From CAZAFL01 sp964484465 (GTDB lineage: Bacteria > Bacteroidota > Ignavibacteria > UBA10030 > SZUA-254), in NCBI GenBank assembly GCA_964484465.1, contig CAZAFL010000016.1:1-64000 (forward strand): a DNA stretch of 64,000 nt. Reading direction: 5' to 3'. The notes below the pieces were generated by a model. The model worked only from the letters and a program-made list of their open reading frames with translations. It was not told the origin of the DNA and did not search any database. The stretch's first letter is position 1. Every line of letters starts with the position of its first letter. A program made the translations under genes and the position numbers. Positions 8,481 through 16,449 of this stretch are shown piece after piece.

Positions 8481-9617
8481 TTATTTCTTCCCTTCCGGCA
8501 TTGCAAATTTGCTATCGTCAATTGCGGTGTTTTGTTCGACGGCAGTAATTTTCCTCGTGATATTTGCCCGCTGGTCGATACCGGAAATTTTCATCGCAAA
8601 AGGAATCTTCACTCCGTCAACAATCCTGTAATCTTCATAATCGGTTTGATTGGGGATATCACCGATCGGCGTCCCATTCACGATGACCCTGCGAAGCAGC
8701 AATCCGCTTGTCGTATCGATACAATACCGCTCACGTGACGCTTCGTTCATGAGACTCAGAATATATGATGGCCTGCCGTTCACCGTATCGACGCCACGGA
8801 CCCTGACGTTCGCGATATGTTCGCTCAAGCGCTGTACCGGGAAGAGAGGTGCGTCGCGAAGCATCAGCGCCTTCTCTGCTTCCGTCGCTGGATGGACGCC
8901 TTCTCTTCCGGTCGCCCAGCCGTTCGTCCCGTCGAATCCCCTGCTCATCCCTCCGAATTTTCCGAAAGTCATCGACGCCATATATTTTCCCGGGGCTTTC
9001 TGATACATCTCGATCGGGTTTTCCCTTCCTTGTCCGCCGGCGTCTATTCCCTTGGTGATGCGTGATTTGATGTTGGCAATCGCGGAGGATCCACCTAATG
9101 CGTTTTCATATTTCGTAATCACTGCTTCAGAAGTTGGAAGCTTTGCCTCCTCTTCCCGTTCTTCCTCACGGTTTTCAGTATGAGGCGGATTAATCGGAAT
9201 CATTGACACCGGGTCGGTCGAGCCATGATGACAGGTAAAACAGGTGACCTCATGCCTGCCGTTGAAATATTTTTCGTTCATGTCCATCACCATCTGTATC
9301 ATCTTCCGTGCAGTCCCTTTCTGGCGTTTGTCGTCGAGCTCAAACCTCAGGGCTGAAGAATCCGCGACGTGGCAATGGATGCATTCAACATTCAGCGACG
9401 CAGCCATCAGGTTCATGACGGGAATTAATTGTGAGGCCGGAAGTCCTTTCAGCACCTGAATGTTTTTCTTCACCTGCTCTACTGTGGGTTCCTTCTGGGC
9501 CATTTCACCGGGACCACCCTGAGTCTTTTTTCCTTGGAATCTGAAATTCATCAGTAACAGAGCTGCGGTAACGACAGATGCTGCAATCAAGCAATGAACG
9601 AAGAATGCTTTACTCAT
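8481..9617 (-). CDS. Dihaem c-type cytochrome, photosynthetic-reaction-centre cytochrome subunit family
   Basis: 378 residues from ATG 9617, which has AGGAG ten bases upstream; a GTG two codons earlier is an alternative. A membrane anchor or signal (residues about 5-24) is followed by a domain with two CxxCH haem sites (CIHCHVA and CFTCHHG). The wording around them (LMAASLNVECIHCH) is that of the reaction-centre cytochrome c family, which also occurs in non-phototrophic Acidobacteria and Ignavibacteria-like genomes. A second domain (about 160-378) resembles outer-membrane lipoprotein-type beta folds. It probably transfers electrons in the periplasm. No photosynthesis genes are in the window. 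Confidence 0.85.
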   Translation of the reverse strand: MSKAFFVHCLIAASVVTAALLLMNFRFQGKKTQGGPGEMAQKEPTVEQVKKNIQVLKGLPASQLIPVMNLMAASLNVECIHCHVADSSALRFELDDKRQKGTARKMIQMVMDMNEKYFNGRHEVTCFTCHHGSTDPVSMIPINPPHTENREEEREEEAKLPTSEAVITKYENALGGSSAIANIKSRITKGIDAGGQGRENPIEMYQKAPGKYMASMTFGKFGGMSRGFDGTNGWATGREGVHPATEAEKALMLRDAPLFPVQRLSEHIANVRVRGVDTVNGRPSYILSLMNEASRERYCIDTTSGLLLRRVIVNGTPIGDIPNQTDYEDYRIVDGVKIPFAMKISGIDQRANITRKITAVEQNTAIDDSKFAMPEGKK

Positions 9618-9687
9618 GAACACTACTCTCCTTTATTCTTGTTGGTGTTATTGATGCGACAATTTTATCCTGGATGAAGCGGCAATA

Positions 9688-9727
9688 TTCAGGATTCCTT
9701 CTTCATCGTTAAAGAAGGAATCCTGAA
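9688..9727. terminator. Perfect 16-bp hairpin between the cytochrome and Cys-rich genes
   Basis: The arms TTCAGGATTCCTTCTT (9688-9703) and AAGAAGGAATCCTGAA (9712-9727) are perfectly complementary around an 8-base loop. The hairpin sits about 25 bases past the stop of the Cys-rich gene and about 70 bases before the cytochrome start. It lacks a strong T-run on the minus strand, so it may act as an attenuator, an mRNA-stabilising stem or a weak terminator. Confidence 0.6.
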
Positions 9728-9752
9728 ATACTCAATGCGGCTCCGTATTCAA

Positions 9753-10010
9753 TTAATTTGGATTACCGTCAACACATTGGGTCGACGACCAGCCCGCACA
9801 ACGTGCAACGCAGGAGTTGAGATACCTGCATTTTTGCTTGCCACAGAGGACGGGAGCATAGGCAGTACCGCATCCGCATCCTGAGCCCGACGGACAACCG
9901 CCGCCGCTGTTTCCATTTCCAGCAACAGCTACGTCAGACTGTAAAAGAATCGCGCCTGCAACGAGAATGACCAGCGCAATCATGAGGACAACCGCCTGAA
10001 AATGTTTCAT
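9753..10010 (-). CDS. Secreted Kazal-like cysteine-rich small protein
   Basis: 85 residues with a Sec signal (residues 1-30, cleavage near DVAVAG), a Gly/Ser-rich linker and nine cysteines. The core Y51-x-P-V-x-C56-G ... Y63-x-N65-x-C67-x-A-x-C71-A-G matches the Kazal-type pattern found in protease inhibitors and some bacterial envelope proteins, with one extra Leu and an extra Cys61. A strong AAGGAG site precedes ATG 10010. It is 31 bases downstream of a membrane-tethered thioredoxin, a plausible disulphide partner. Protease inhibition is an inference from the fold only. Confidence 0.75.
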   Translation of the reverse strand: MKHFQAVVLMIALVILVAGAILLQSDVAVAGNGNSGGGCPSGSGCGCGTAYAPVLCGKQKCRYLNSCVARCAGWSSTQCVDGNPN

Positions 10011-10041
10011 GTTATTCTCCTTCTGATAGTGAAGTGAGCAG

Positions 10042-10629
10042 TTAGTTAATTGAACCCGCCGGGGATTTTAGAGAATTTTGAATTTCCTGTACCGTGTTCA
10101 TCGAAAGTTCTCCCAACCAAACATGTTCGACGACACCATCACCACTGATAAGAATAGTCTGAGGGACTCCCGATATTTTATACTCTGACTCAAAATGTTT
10201 ATCGGCGTCAACCACAAGGTCAAACTGGGTGACGGAAGCATTGCGGTACTTCCTGGTTTCATCTGTCCCGTCAATTGAAACGCCGAGGATACGGCAATTA
10301 TTTTCCATATTTTCCTGTGCAATGTGATTCCAGTACGGAAGATCATGTTCACAATGAGAGCAGCTTGTCGACATCACAAACAGAAGCCATCGTTTCGGTA
10401 ATCCTGAAAACTCAAGTTTGCTGACCGTCCCGTCAATGCTTGTGAAACTGCAGGCACCCACATGATCACCAGCTTTCAACGTTTGAGCGTAGGGGTCAAT
10501 ACGGTTGCTAAGCATCTCCCGCAATTCCCGATTTTGTTTAATAAGTAATATAACTTCTATCACCAGCCCTAGAATAACAACAACCGTCGCTACTCTGAAC
10601 CAATCGGTTTTCAGCAATCTCTTATACAT
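10042..10629 (-). CDS. Membrane-tethered TlpA/redoxin-like thiol protein
   Basis: 195 residues. An N-terminal membrane helix (about 13-31) anchors a periplasmic thioredoxin fold. The active site is CSHC in STSCSHCEHDLPYW, the cis-Pro loop reads SGVPQTILI, and the domain is of redoxin/AhpC-TSA type. It probably reduces or shuffles disulphides in exported proteins. The immediately downstream gene encodes a nine-cysteine secreted protein and the next a c-type cytochrome, both of which need thiol handling. The closest substrate is therefore likely one of these neighbours. Confidence 0.87.
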   Translation of the reverse strand: MYKRLLKTDWFRVATVVVILGLVIEVILLIKQNRELREMLSNRIDPYAQTLKAGDHVGACSFTSIDGTVSKLEFSGLPKRWLLFVMSTSCSHCEHDLPYWNHIAQENMENNCRILGVSIDGTDETRKYRNASVTQFDLVVDADKHFESEYKISGVPQTILISGDGVVEHVWLGELSMNTVQEIQNSLKSPAGSIN

Positions 10630-10770
10630 CGGGGGAGTAAGGTCCTTCTGATCCTGGGAATCATCGAAAACAAGATTATGACGTTTAAATTACGACTTAT
10701 TTGAACGTAATCCAAATGATTTTAGTAGCAAAACAAGAAACTGACAGCTGGTCAGCACCGTTCAGACGAG

Positions 10771-11154
10771 CTATGATTTAAAATGGGGATTCTCAATTAC
10801 TCCAAAGAGATTTCCAAAAGGATCTTTCACGACGCCGAGTTTTATTCCACCTCCAACATCCTCAACAGGCCTATAGGATTTTGCACCGAGTTTCAGCAGC
10901 CGTTTGAATGACTGTTCGGCATTTTTGACTCCCCAGTACGCGTCAACTCCACCGACATTCTTCGACCGTTTGTGATTATCGGGATGCAATCCAAATTCAT
11001 ATCCCCCCACGTTAAATCCCACATAATATTGCGGCATATCAAAATACGGCTTCAAACCGAGAACTTTGATATACCATGCTTTCGCTTTTTTAACATTGCG
11101 GACGAAGTACACCACAGTGCGTAAGCCATGAAACGACTCTGTCTTCTTTTTCAT
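10771..11154 (-). CDS. VOC (glyoxalase/dioxygenase-like) superfamily protein
   Basis: 127 residues with two beta-alpha-beta-beta-beta modules of the vicinal-oxygen-chelate fold. The first strand is TVVYFVRNVKKAKAWYIKVL, and VGGYEFGLHPD and FGNLFGVIENP are at typical positions. The usual first-module metal His is not evident, whereas Glu in the final strand is present. Family members isomerise, cleave or bind small molecules; no substrate can be assigned. AAGGA lies upstream of ATG 11154. It follows the purine cluster in the same direction with a 37-base gap, so it may be its last gene. Confidence 0.82.
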   Translation of the reverse strand: MKKKTESFHGLRTVVYFVRNVKKAKAWYIKVLGLKPYFDMPQYYVGFNVGGYEFGLHPDNHKRSKNVGGVDAYWGVKNAEQSFKRLLKLGAKSYRPVEDVGGGIKLGVVKDPFGNLFGVIENPHFKS

Positions 11155-11191
11155 ACCATGAGTCCTTCACATTGGTGAATGAGGAATTTGT

Positions 11192-11779
11192 TCAGTTGTT
11201 ATTCGATAACTGACGGTAATCTTCGGGCGTATCAACATTTATCATAATCCCACCGTCCTGCACTTCAACTTCAGCGATTTCGTTCTCGTGCGAGCGGACT
11301 ACAAATCGTGCGCCTACTTCCGGTGGAGCATTGAGCAAGTCATCAAATAGTCTTGAGGAGAACATTACGGGATGACCTCTTTTTTTTTCAAATGTGGGAA
11401 TAACAATCGGGTTGTTCCCTTCATTGAATTTCATTATTAACGTTTTGATTGTCACCGGCAATACGCCCGGATGGTCAACGGGGTGTATAAGTACTCCTTC
11501 GGGAAGAGTTGACTGCATCGCCTCAATCCCTGTGATAATGGAAGAAAGCTGTCCATGTTCAAAATTTTTATTGATGATGATATCGACATTGACATGTTCG
11601 AGGTGTTTTCCAACTTCTACGGAATGTGCGCCGGTGACAACAATAATCTTATCGAGGCCTGCACGCCGGTGCGTATTAATTATGTGACGGACAAACGTCG
11701 TATCACGTATTTTTAGCAGCGCTTTGGGCGATCCCATCCTTCCCGAAGCGCCTGCCGCAAGGATAATAGAAGTTATCAT
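11192..11779 (-). CDS. MocA/YgfJ-like molybdenum-cofactor nucleotidyltransferase
   Basis: 195 residues of the MobA-like NTP-transferase fold. The N-terminal nucleotide loop reads LAAGASGRMGSPKALL, followed by HPVDHPG and KRGHPVMFSSRLF. Family members cytidylate molybdopterin for xanthine-dehydrogenase-type enzymes (MocA) or act in selenium-dependent molybdenum hydroxylase maturation (YgfJ in E. coli). Two molybdenum hydroxylase systems and an XdhC in the same cluster support a cofactor role. It is 92 bases downstream of the carbamoyltransferase gene. Which nucleotide is used cannot be read from the sequence. Confidence 0.86.
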   Translation of the reverse strand: MITSIILAAGASGRMGSPKALLKIRDTTFVRHIINTHRRAGLDKIIVVTGAHSVEVGKHLEHVNVDIIINKNFEHGQLSSIITGIEAMQSTLPEGVLIHPVDHPGVLPVTIKTLIMKFNEGNNPIVIPTFEKKRGHPVMFSSRLFDDLLNAPPEVGARFVVRSHENEIAEVEVQDGGIMINVDTPEDYRQLSNNN

Positions 11780-11871
11780 GACTTGCCATCAAGTGAAATG
11801 CCTTGCGCGGAACAACATGCGCTCAGTTATTTCAAATTCCGTACTGGAAATGAACCAAACACATCAGCCGT

Positions 11872-12798
11872 TCAGTGTTCAAGAACCCATGATAACAATG
11901 CCATCCGGATGTAAATGCCGTTCTGCGTCTGGCGGAAATACGCAGCGCGGGGGTCGGTGTCGACTTCCGCAGCGATCTCGCCCGACCGCGGTAAGGGATG
12001 CATAACAATGGCATGCTGCGGGAGGTGGCGCATCGCACTCTCATCGAAATAATATTGCCGGATGGTTTGTGAATACTCAACGTCGCTCCCCTGAAATCGT
12101 TCCCGTTCGATACGGGTGACATAGACGACATCGATTTCAGGAAGAAATTTCTTCAGGTCGGATTCGCAGGTATACCAGACATCGTGATCGTCCAGGTAAT
12201 CGATCATATCTTCATTCATTTGAAGCGAAGGAGGGGCGACAAAATATATTTTTACCCGTTCGAATTTTCCGAGAAGGTACGAAAGGGAGCGAACCGTCCT
12301 GCCGTCGACAAGATTCCCCACCATGGCGATCTTCAAACCGTCGAGCTTATTGACACCCTTGTAAATCGTATACAGGTCGAGCAATGCCTGCGTCGGGTGT
12401 TGTCCCCCCTTTCCATCACCTGCATTGATGACAGGAGAGGAAGATACCGACGCCGCTCTCTTGGCTCCGCCGACTTCCATGTGCCTCAGCACAATAACGT
12501 CGGCATAATCATCGACGACGCGGATGGTATCTTCAAGCGTCTCACCAAGCGAAGCGGAAGAAAAATCCGCCGCATGTTCGGTTGACAGCACTTTTCCTCC
12601 CAGCCGGTGCATTGCCGATTCAAACGAAAATCTCGTCCTCGTCGAAGGTTCATAAAACAACGACGCCATAATTTTGTTATCATAATCCTGCGTCCCGCCG
12701 CGCCGTACAATACGCTCCATTTCAGCAGCGCGGTCGAACAGTTCCATAATCATCGGAAGGGTAAACTGCTGGGATTCGAGTATGTGAGAAAGCTTCAT
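11872..12798 (-). CDS. pyrB: Aspartate-carbamoyltransferase-like enzyme with altered amino-acceptor site
   Basis: 308 residues, full length for the catalytic chain. Carbamoyl-phosphate motifs are intact: STRTR, VLRH, GGQHPTQALLDLY, VDGRTV, VTRIER, HPLPRSGEIAAE. But the loop that normally carries catalytic Lys84 (SxxKGET) reads SSASLGETLEDT, so the Lys is missing, and the Gln231 position is Glu (TRIER). Both residues contact aspartate in classical enzymes. It may be true ATCase, or a carbamoyltransferase recruited to another substrate in purine catabolism. GGAG precedes ATG 12798; it is 15 bases after the carbamate kinase gene. The symbol refers to the family. Confidence 0.82.
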   Translation of the reverse strand: MKLSHILESQQFTLPMIMELFDRAAEMERIVRRGGTQDYDNKIMASLFYEPSTRTRFSFESAMHRLGGKVLSTEHAADFSSASLGETLEDTIRVVDDYADVIVLRHMEVGGAKRAASVSSSPVINAGDGKGGQHPTQALLDLYTIYKGVNKLDGLKIAMVGNLVDGRTVRSLSYLLGKFERVKIYFVAPPSLQMNEDMIDYLDDHDVWYTCESDLKKFLPEIDVVYVTRIERERFQGSDVEYSQTIRQYYFDESAMRHLPQHAIVMHPLPRSGEIAAEVDTDPRAAYFRQTQNGIYIRMALLSWVLEH

Positions 12799-12813
12799 TT
12801 CTGTACTCCGGAA

Positions 12814-13752
12814 TTAACGAACAATGTGAGTTCCTCCTGCCCCACATACAGCATCTACAAGATGTTCGGGATTTGTGATAATCACTTCTTCACCGCCATG
12901 AGAGAGAAAATCTACCGATGCTTCTATTTTCGGACCCATACTTCCCGCCGGAAATTGCCCTTCCTGCAAATAGCGAAGAGCTTCACTCACCTTCATACGA
13001 TCCAAAGAAGTTTGATTCTGTTTTTTGTAGTTCATATAGACACGGTCAGTGTCGGTGGAGATGACAAATTTTTGCATGTGAAGAGCTTTTGCAAGCAGCG
13101 CCGATGCCCGGTCTTTATCGATTACCGCTTCGATACCGCGGTAATGACCATTTTCCTGTATAACGGGAATGCCTCCCCCGCCGACGGCAATGACAATCAT
13201 TCCATGATGAAGACATTTATCTATTGCATCCAGTTCAACAATTTCATGCGGTACGGGCGATGGAACAACGCGACGGTATCCCCGCGCGGCGTCTTCGACG
13301 ATTTGCCATCCCTGGTCCTGTTTCCGGCGTTCTGCTGTCTCTTTGGAATAGAAGGGGCCAACGGGTTTCGTGGGGTTTGCAAAGGCAGGGTCGTTTTTAT
13401 CAACAACGACCTGAGTCAGAATGGTAATGACAGGATTTTTTTTTCCTTTTTCACGAAGAGCCGAACGCAATGCATTCTGAAGAATGTATCCCATTTCGCC
13501 CTGGGTAGATGCATCGCAACTATCCAGTGGAAGCGGATAGACCTGAGCCGACGCCAGTTCCGAACGAATCAGTTGCGCTCCAACCTGAGGTCCGTTACCG
13601 TGTGTAATTACGACCTGAAATCCTCTTGAGATCAATTCGGCAATATATGAGCAGGTCACCGCGGCATTCTGCATTTGCTCAGCCACCGTTCCGCTTTGCC
13701 CTGCGCGGATGAGTGAGTTTCCGCCGATTGCGATGAGGATTGAAGAAATCAT
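12814..13752 (-). CDS. arcC: Carbamate kinase
   Basis: 312 residues, full length for ArcC/YqeA. The N-terminal motif LIAIGGNSLIRAG, the central THGNGPQVG, the signature VAVGGGGIPV and the late motif GSMGPKIEA are all present. It converts carbamoyl phosphate and ADP to ATP, ammonia and CO2. In purine-fermenting clusters it draws energy from ureido intermediates released by carbamoyltransferases, two of which flank it here. The start overlaps the XdhC stop by ATGA, giving translational coupling. The E. coli yge-ygf counterpart is yqeA. Confidence 0.94.
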   Translation of the reverse strand: MISSILIAIGGNSLIRAGQSGTVAEQMQNAAVTCSYIAELISRGFQVVITHGNGPQVGAQLIRSELASAQVYPLPLDSCDASTQGEMGYILQNALRSALREKGKKNPVITILTQVVVDKNDPAFANPTKPVGPFYSKETAERRKQDQGWQIVEDAARGYRRVVPSPVPHEIVELDAIDKCLHHGMIVIAVGGGGIPVIQENGHYRGIEAVIDKDRASALLAKALHMQKFVISTDTDRVYMNYKKQNQTSLDRMKVSEALRYLQEGQFPAGSMGPKIEASVDFLSHGGEEVIITNPEHLVDAVCGAGGTHIVR

Positions 13753-14891
13753 GAGTGAAGAGTTTCTACGTGAAGGTCAGCTATGAGATCACTCATCACA
13801 TCCGATTTATTCCGAAGAGGCATGCGTTCCCCCCGTCGCACACGGATAAGCTGTGCGACGATACTGATACCAATTTCTTCCGGAGTGACAGCTCCGATTT
13901 CGATGCCCATCGGAGCATGTACACGCAGTAACGCATTGGGAGACACACCACGCTCTGCCAGATGTTTATACGTCGTTAAAATTTTTCGCTTACTGCCAAT
14001 CATACCGATATACCTGGCAGGAGTCTTGAGGGCATACTCAAGAATTTCTTCATCATATTTATGCCCTCGTGTAACAATAACAATATATGTCGATTGCTTG
14101 ATATCCAATATGCCAAACGCATCGGTAAAATCAACCGCAAGCGTTTGTACGGCTTCGGGAAACCGCTGGGGGTTAGCGTATTTTTCACGGTCGTCAACAA
14201 TGCTCACCTGAAACCCGGCAAGGGCAGCTGCACGGGAGACAAATTTCGAGACATGCCCTCCACCAAAAATGATCAAACCCGGGCTACCGGAAATCGGTTC
14301 AAGCAATAATTCACCTCGGGCAATTTTTACACGCTGAGTTTCATGACGATGATAAACTTTTTGAAGAGCATCCAGTACATCCGGCGTCGGATGTGAGGCA
14401 AGAGATTGAAGTCCTTGAATATCGATGATGAACGCAGCATCAGAACCTGATTCTTTCTTATCGGGAGACCGGACGAGAAATTTTCCTCTGACCTGCCCGT
14501 TAGTATTGAGAAGCGTCGCTAGTATCGAATCTTCTCCCTCTGATCGCCTCGATGTTAACTCCTTGAACAGTGGAACCATTTCGCCCGTCAACGGTTCAAT
14601 GAGCACATCCAGACTCCCACCGCACATCAAGCCATGCTCGATGTCGTCTTCATTGAGATGAAACGTAAGGATCTCCGCCCTGTTCAGCTCATGGAGACGA
14701 CGCGCATGCAAGAGCACATCTCCTTCCATGCAACCGCCCCCAACTGTACCTAATGAAACAATCCCGTCATGTTTAATGAGCATCTTAGACAACGCGGAAG
14801 CAGGTGTCGAGCCCGTCGTTGAGATGATTGTCGCGAGCATAACACGTTCTTCTGTTTCGAGGGCGAGGAGTATTTCCCTGAAGATCTCCAT
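13749..14891 (-). CDS. xdhC: XdhC-family molybdenum cofactor insertion protein
   Basis: 380 residues. The N-terminal XdhC/CoxI domain (1-110) carries the conserved GTVGGGCMEG and MCGGSLDVLIEP segments, the latter with the family CGG. A C-terminal Rossmann-like domain runs from about 215 (LIIFGGGHVSKFVS) through the MIGSKRK motif to GAVTPEEIGISI. XdhC binds molybdopterin, promotes its sulphuration and inserts it into xanthine dehydrogenase apo-protein. It lies between the carbamate kinase (overlapping) and YgeW genes and must serve one or both molybdenum hydroxylases of this cluster. A perfect palindrome lies just before its start. Confidence 0.93.
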   Translation of the reverse strand: MEIFREILLALETEERVMLATIISTTGSTPASALSKMLIKHDGIVSLGTVGGGCMEGDVLLHARRLHELNRAEILTFHLNEDDIEHGLMCGGSLDVLIEPLTGEMVPLFKELTSRRSEGEDSILATLLNTNGQVRGKFLVRSPDKKESGSDAAFIIDIQGLQSLASHPTPDVLDALQKVYHRHETQRVKIARGELLLEPISGSPGLIIFGGGHVSKFVSRAAALAGFQVSIVDDREKYANPQRFPEAVQTLAVDFTDAFGILDIKQSTYIVIVTRGHKYDEEILEYALKTPARYIGMIGSKRKILTTYKHLAERGVSPNALLRVHAPMGIEIGAVTPEEIGISIVAQLIRVRRGERMPLRNKSDVMSDLIADLHVETLHS

Positions 14892-14901
14892 AGTGATTCA
14901 C

Positions 14902-14936
14902 TTGAGATAATTGAAATTCTAAATCAATTATCTCAA
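14902..14936. promoter_or_regulatory. 13-bp palindrome between YgeW and XdhC genes
   Basis: Arms TTGAGATAATTGA (14902-14914) and TCAATTATCTCAA (14924-14936) are perfectly complementary around 9 bases. It lies 14 bases after the YgeW stop and 10 bases before the XdhC start, both on the minus strand. It is AT-rich, so it is more likely a protein-binding site (dyad operator) or RNA stem controlling the downstream genes than an efficient terminator. Confidence 0.55.
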
Positions 14937-14950
14937 TAGTTTTAAGTCAA

Positions 14951-15949
14951 TTACATCGTTAATGCCATCACGGATTTACACGTATGCAACCGATTTTCTG
15001 CTTCGGGAAAGACGCGCGACTGTTTTCCATCAATGACCGCATCCACGACTTCGTACCCGCGGTCGGCCGGCAAGCAGTGCATGTATATTGCATTCTTGTG
15101 AGCCAGTTTCATTTTTTCTTCATCACAAATCCAATATCTGTATTTTTTCGATATCTCAAGAGCTTCCTGCGGGCGATGGAAAAGTGATTCGATTCCCCAC
15201 GATTTGGGGTAAACGATATCAGCATCCTTAAATGCGTCATCCATATTATCCACGACATCAAATTTGGTCCCGTTCTCTTTCGCGGCTTTCTTTGCGTAGT
15301 CCATTTCACTTTTCATCAGGGTATATTCCGGAGGATGAGCAAGGACAACATCAAGACCGAACCGAGGCATCAATGTAATGAGCCCCTGCGGAACCGACAT
15401 CGGTTTTGCGTAACTCGGCGCATATGCCCAGGAAACTGCAATTTTTAATCCCCGAAGATTTTTCCCAAATTCTTCCCGAATCGTCATCAAATCGGCGAGC
15501 GTTTGAAACGGATGGTCAATGTCACACTGCATATTTAATACCGGGACATTTGCGTGTTCCGCAACTTCGCGCATATACTTGTTGCCTTCCCCCGGGACAA
15601 GGTCATGGCGGATTGCAATCGCATGGCCGTAACTTGAGAGAATAATACCCATATCTTTCGGCGATTCACCGTGGGCAACCTGTGAAGTTTCCGCCGCGAT
15701 GAAGTGAGCATGCGCGCCAAGCTGTGTCGCGCCTGCCTCGAACGAATTCCGTGTTCGTGTTGATTTGTCAAAGAAAAAAAGAAATACCGTCTTGTCGGGC
15801 AAATACCTGTGCGCGGACCCTTTCTTGAATAACTTCTTCAAATCGCCCGCAGTTTTGAGTGCCAAGTCGATTTCTTTCACCGACCAGTTTTTCGTTTCGA
15901 TGTAGTCTTTTCCCCGAACGACATTCGGGAGCTTCTGCAATTTCGCCAT
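14951..15949 (-). CDS. ygeW: Knotted carbamoyltransferase, YgeW family
   Basis: 332 residues. It carries the phosphate motif STRTRNSFEAGA, then SQVAHGESPKDM, GNKYMREV, QCDIDHPFQTLADLM, WAYAPSYAKPMSVPQG, DADIVYPKSW and MHCLPAD. This series matches YgeW, the knotted carbamoyltransferase in purine clusters, more closely than ornithine or aspartate carbamoyltransferase. It should transfer a carbamoyl group between phosphate and an amine released during purine ring breakdown, feeding carbamate kinase. It is shorter than E. coli YgeW (about 396 residues), mainly near the C-terminus. AAGGA precedes ATG 15949. Confidence 0.92.
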   Translation of the reverse strand: MAKLQKLPNVVRGKDYIETKNWSVKEIDLALKTAGDLKKLFKKGSAHRYLPDKTVFLFFFDKSTRTRNSFEAGATQLGAHAHFIAAETSQVAHGESPKDMGIILSSYGHAIAIRHDLVPGEGNKYMREVAEHANVPVLNMQCDIDHPFQTLADLMTIREEFGKNLRGLKIAVSWAYAPSYAKPMSVPQGLITLMPRFGLDVVLAHPPEYTLMKSEMDYAKKAAKENGTKFDVVDNMDDAFKDADIVYPKSWGIESLFHRPQEALEISKKYRYWICDEEKMKLAHKNAIYMHCLPADRGYEVVDAVIDGKQSRVFPEAENRLHTCKSVMALTM

Positions 15950-15984
15950 TACGATCCTTTATGAATAAGAATGATTAGTTGAGA

Positions 15985-16416
15985 TTATGTTCCAATATCT
16001 TCATTCCATAGAGTAGGGTGAGCGTCGATAAAATCTTTCATTAATTTAACGCATTCGTCCATATCGAGATTGACAACTTCAACGCCATGTTCACGCATAA
16101 ATGCTTCTGCGCCCCTAAACGTCCGGCATTCACCCACAATCACCTTAGGGATGTTAAACTGCACGACAGCGCCGGCACACAGATAACAAGGCATCAACGT
16201 CGAGTAGAGAAGTGTCTCTTTGTAGCTGCCGATTCTTCCGGCGTTTATCAGGCAATCAATCTCCGCGTGCTTCATTGGGTTTGATTCCTGCACACGACGA
16301 TTGTATCCACGACCGATAATGGTTCCTTTCCGCACCAGAACGGATCCGATCGGAATTCCTCCCTCTGACAACCCCTTGTTTGCTTCCGCAATGGCAGCTT
16401 GCATGAACGTGTCCAT
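15985..16416 (-). CDS. Cytosine-deaminase-like nucleobase deaminase (fungal FCY1-like fold)
   Basis: 143 residues from ATG 16416; a TTG seven codons upstream (16437) is possible. Zinc motifs are HAEIDCL (His ligand and catalytic Glu) and PCYLCAGA (two Cys ligands). The C-terminus IDAHPTLWNEDIG resembles the yeast cytosine deaminase ending (IDERPxxWxEDIG) more than bacterial tRNA adenosine deaminases, as does the GRIGSYKETLLYSTL stretch. It should hydrolytically deaminate a pyrimidine or purine base such as cytosine or a guanine-derived compound. Placement between YgeY and YgeW suggests a purine or ring-opened substrate. Confidence 0.84.
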   Translation of the reverse strand: MDTFMQAAIAEANKGLSEGGIPIGSVLVRKGTIIGRGYNRRVQESNPMKHAEIDCLINAGRIGSYKETLLYSTLMPCYLCAGAVVQFNIPKVIVGECRTFRGAEAFMREHGVEVVNLDMDECVKLMKDFIDAHPTLWNEDIGT

Positions 16417-16449
16417 TCGCTGCGTATCAATGGTCAAGCGGAAATTGCC

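Noticed and set aside
12607..13629. Long plus-strand open frame opposite the carbamate kinase and carbamoyltransferase genes
   Set aside because: It is antisense to two genes with full, conserved motifs, its product is rich in His/Arg/Phe with no domain, and no ribosome site was seen.
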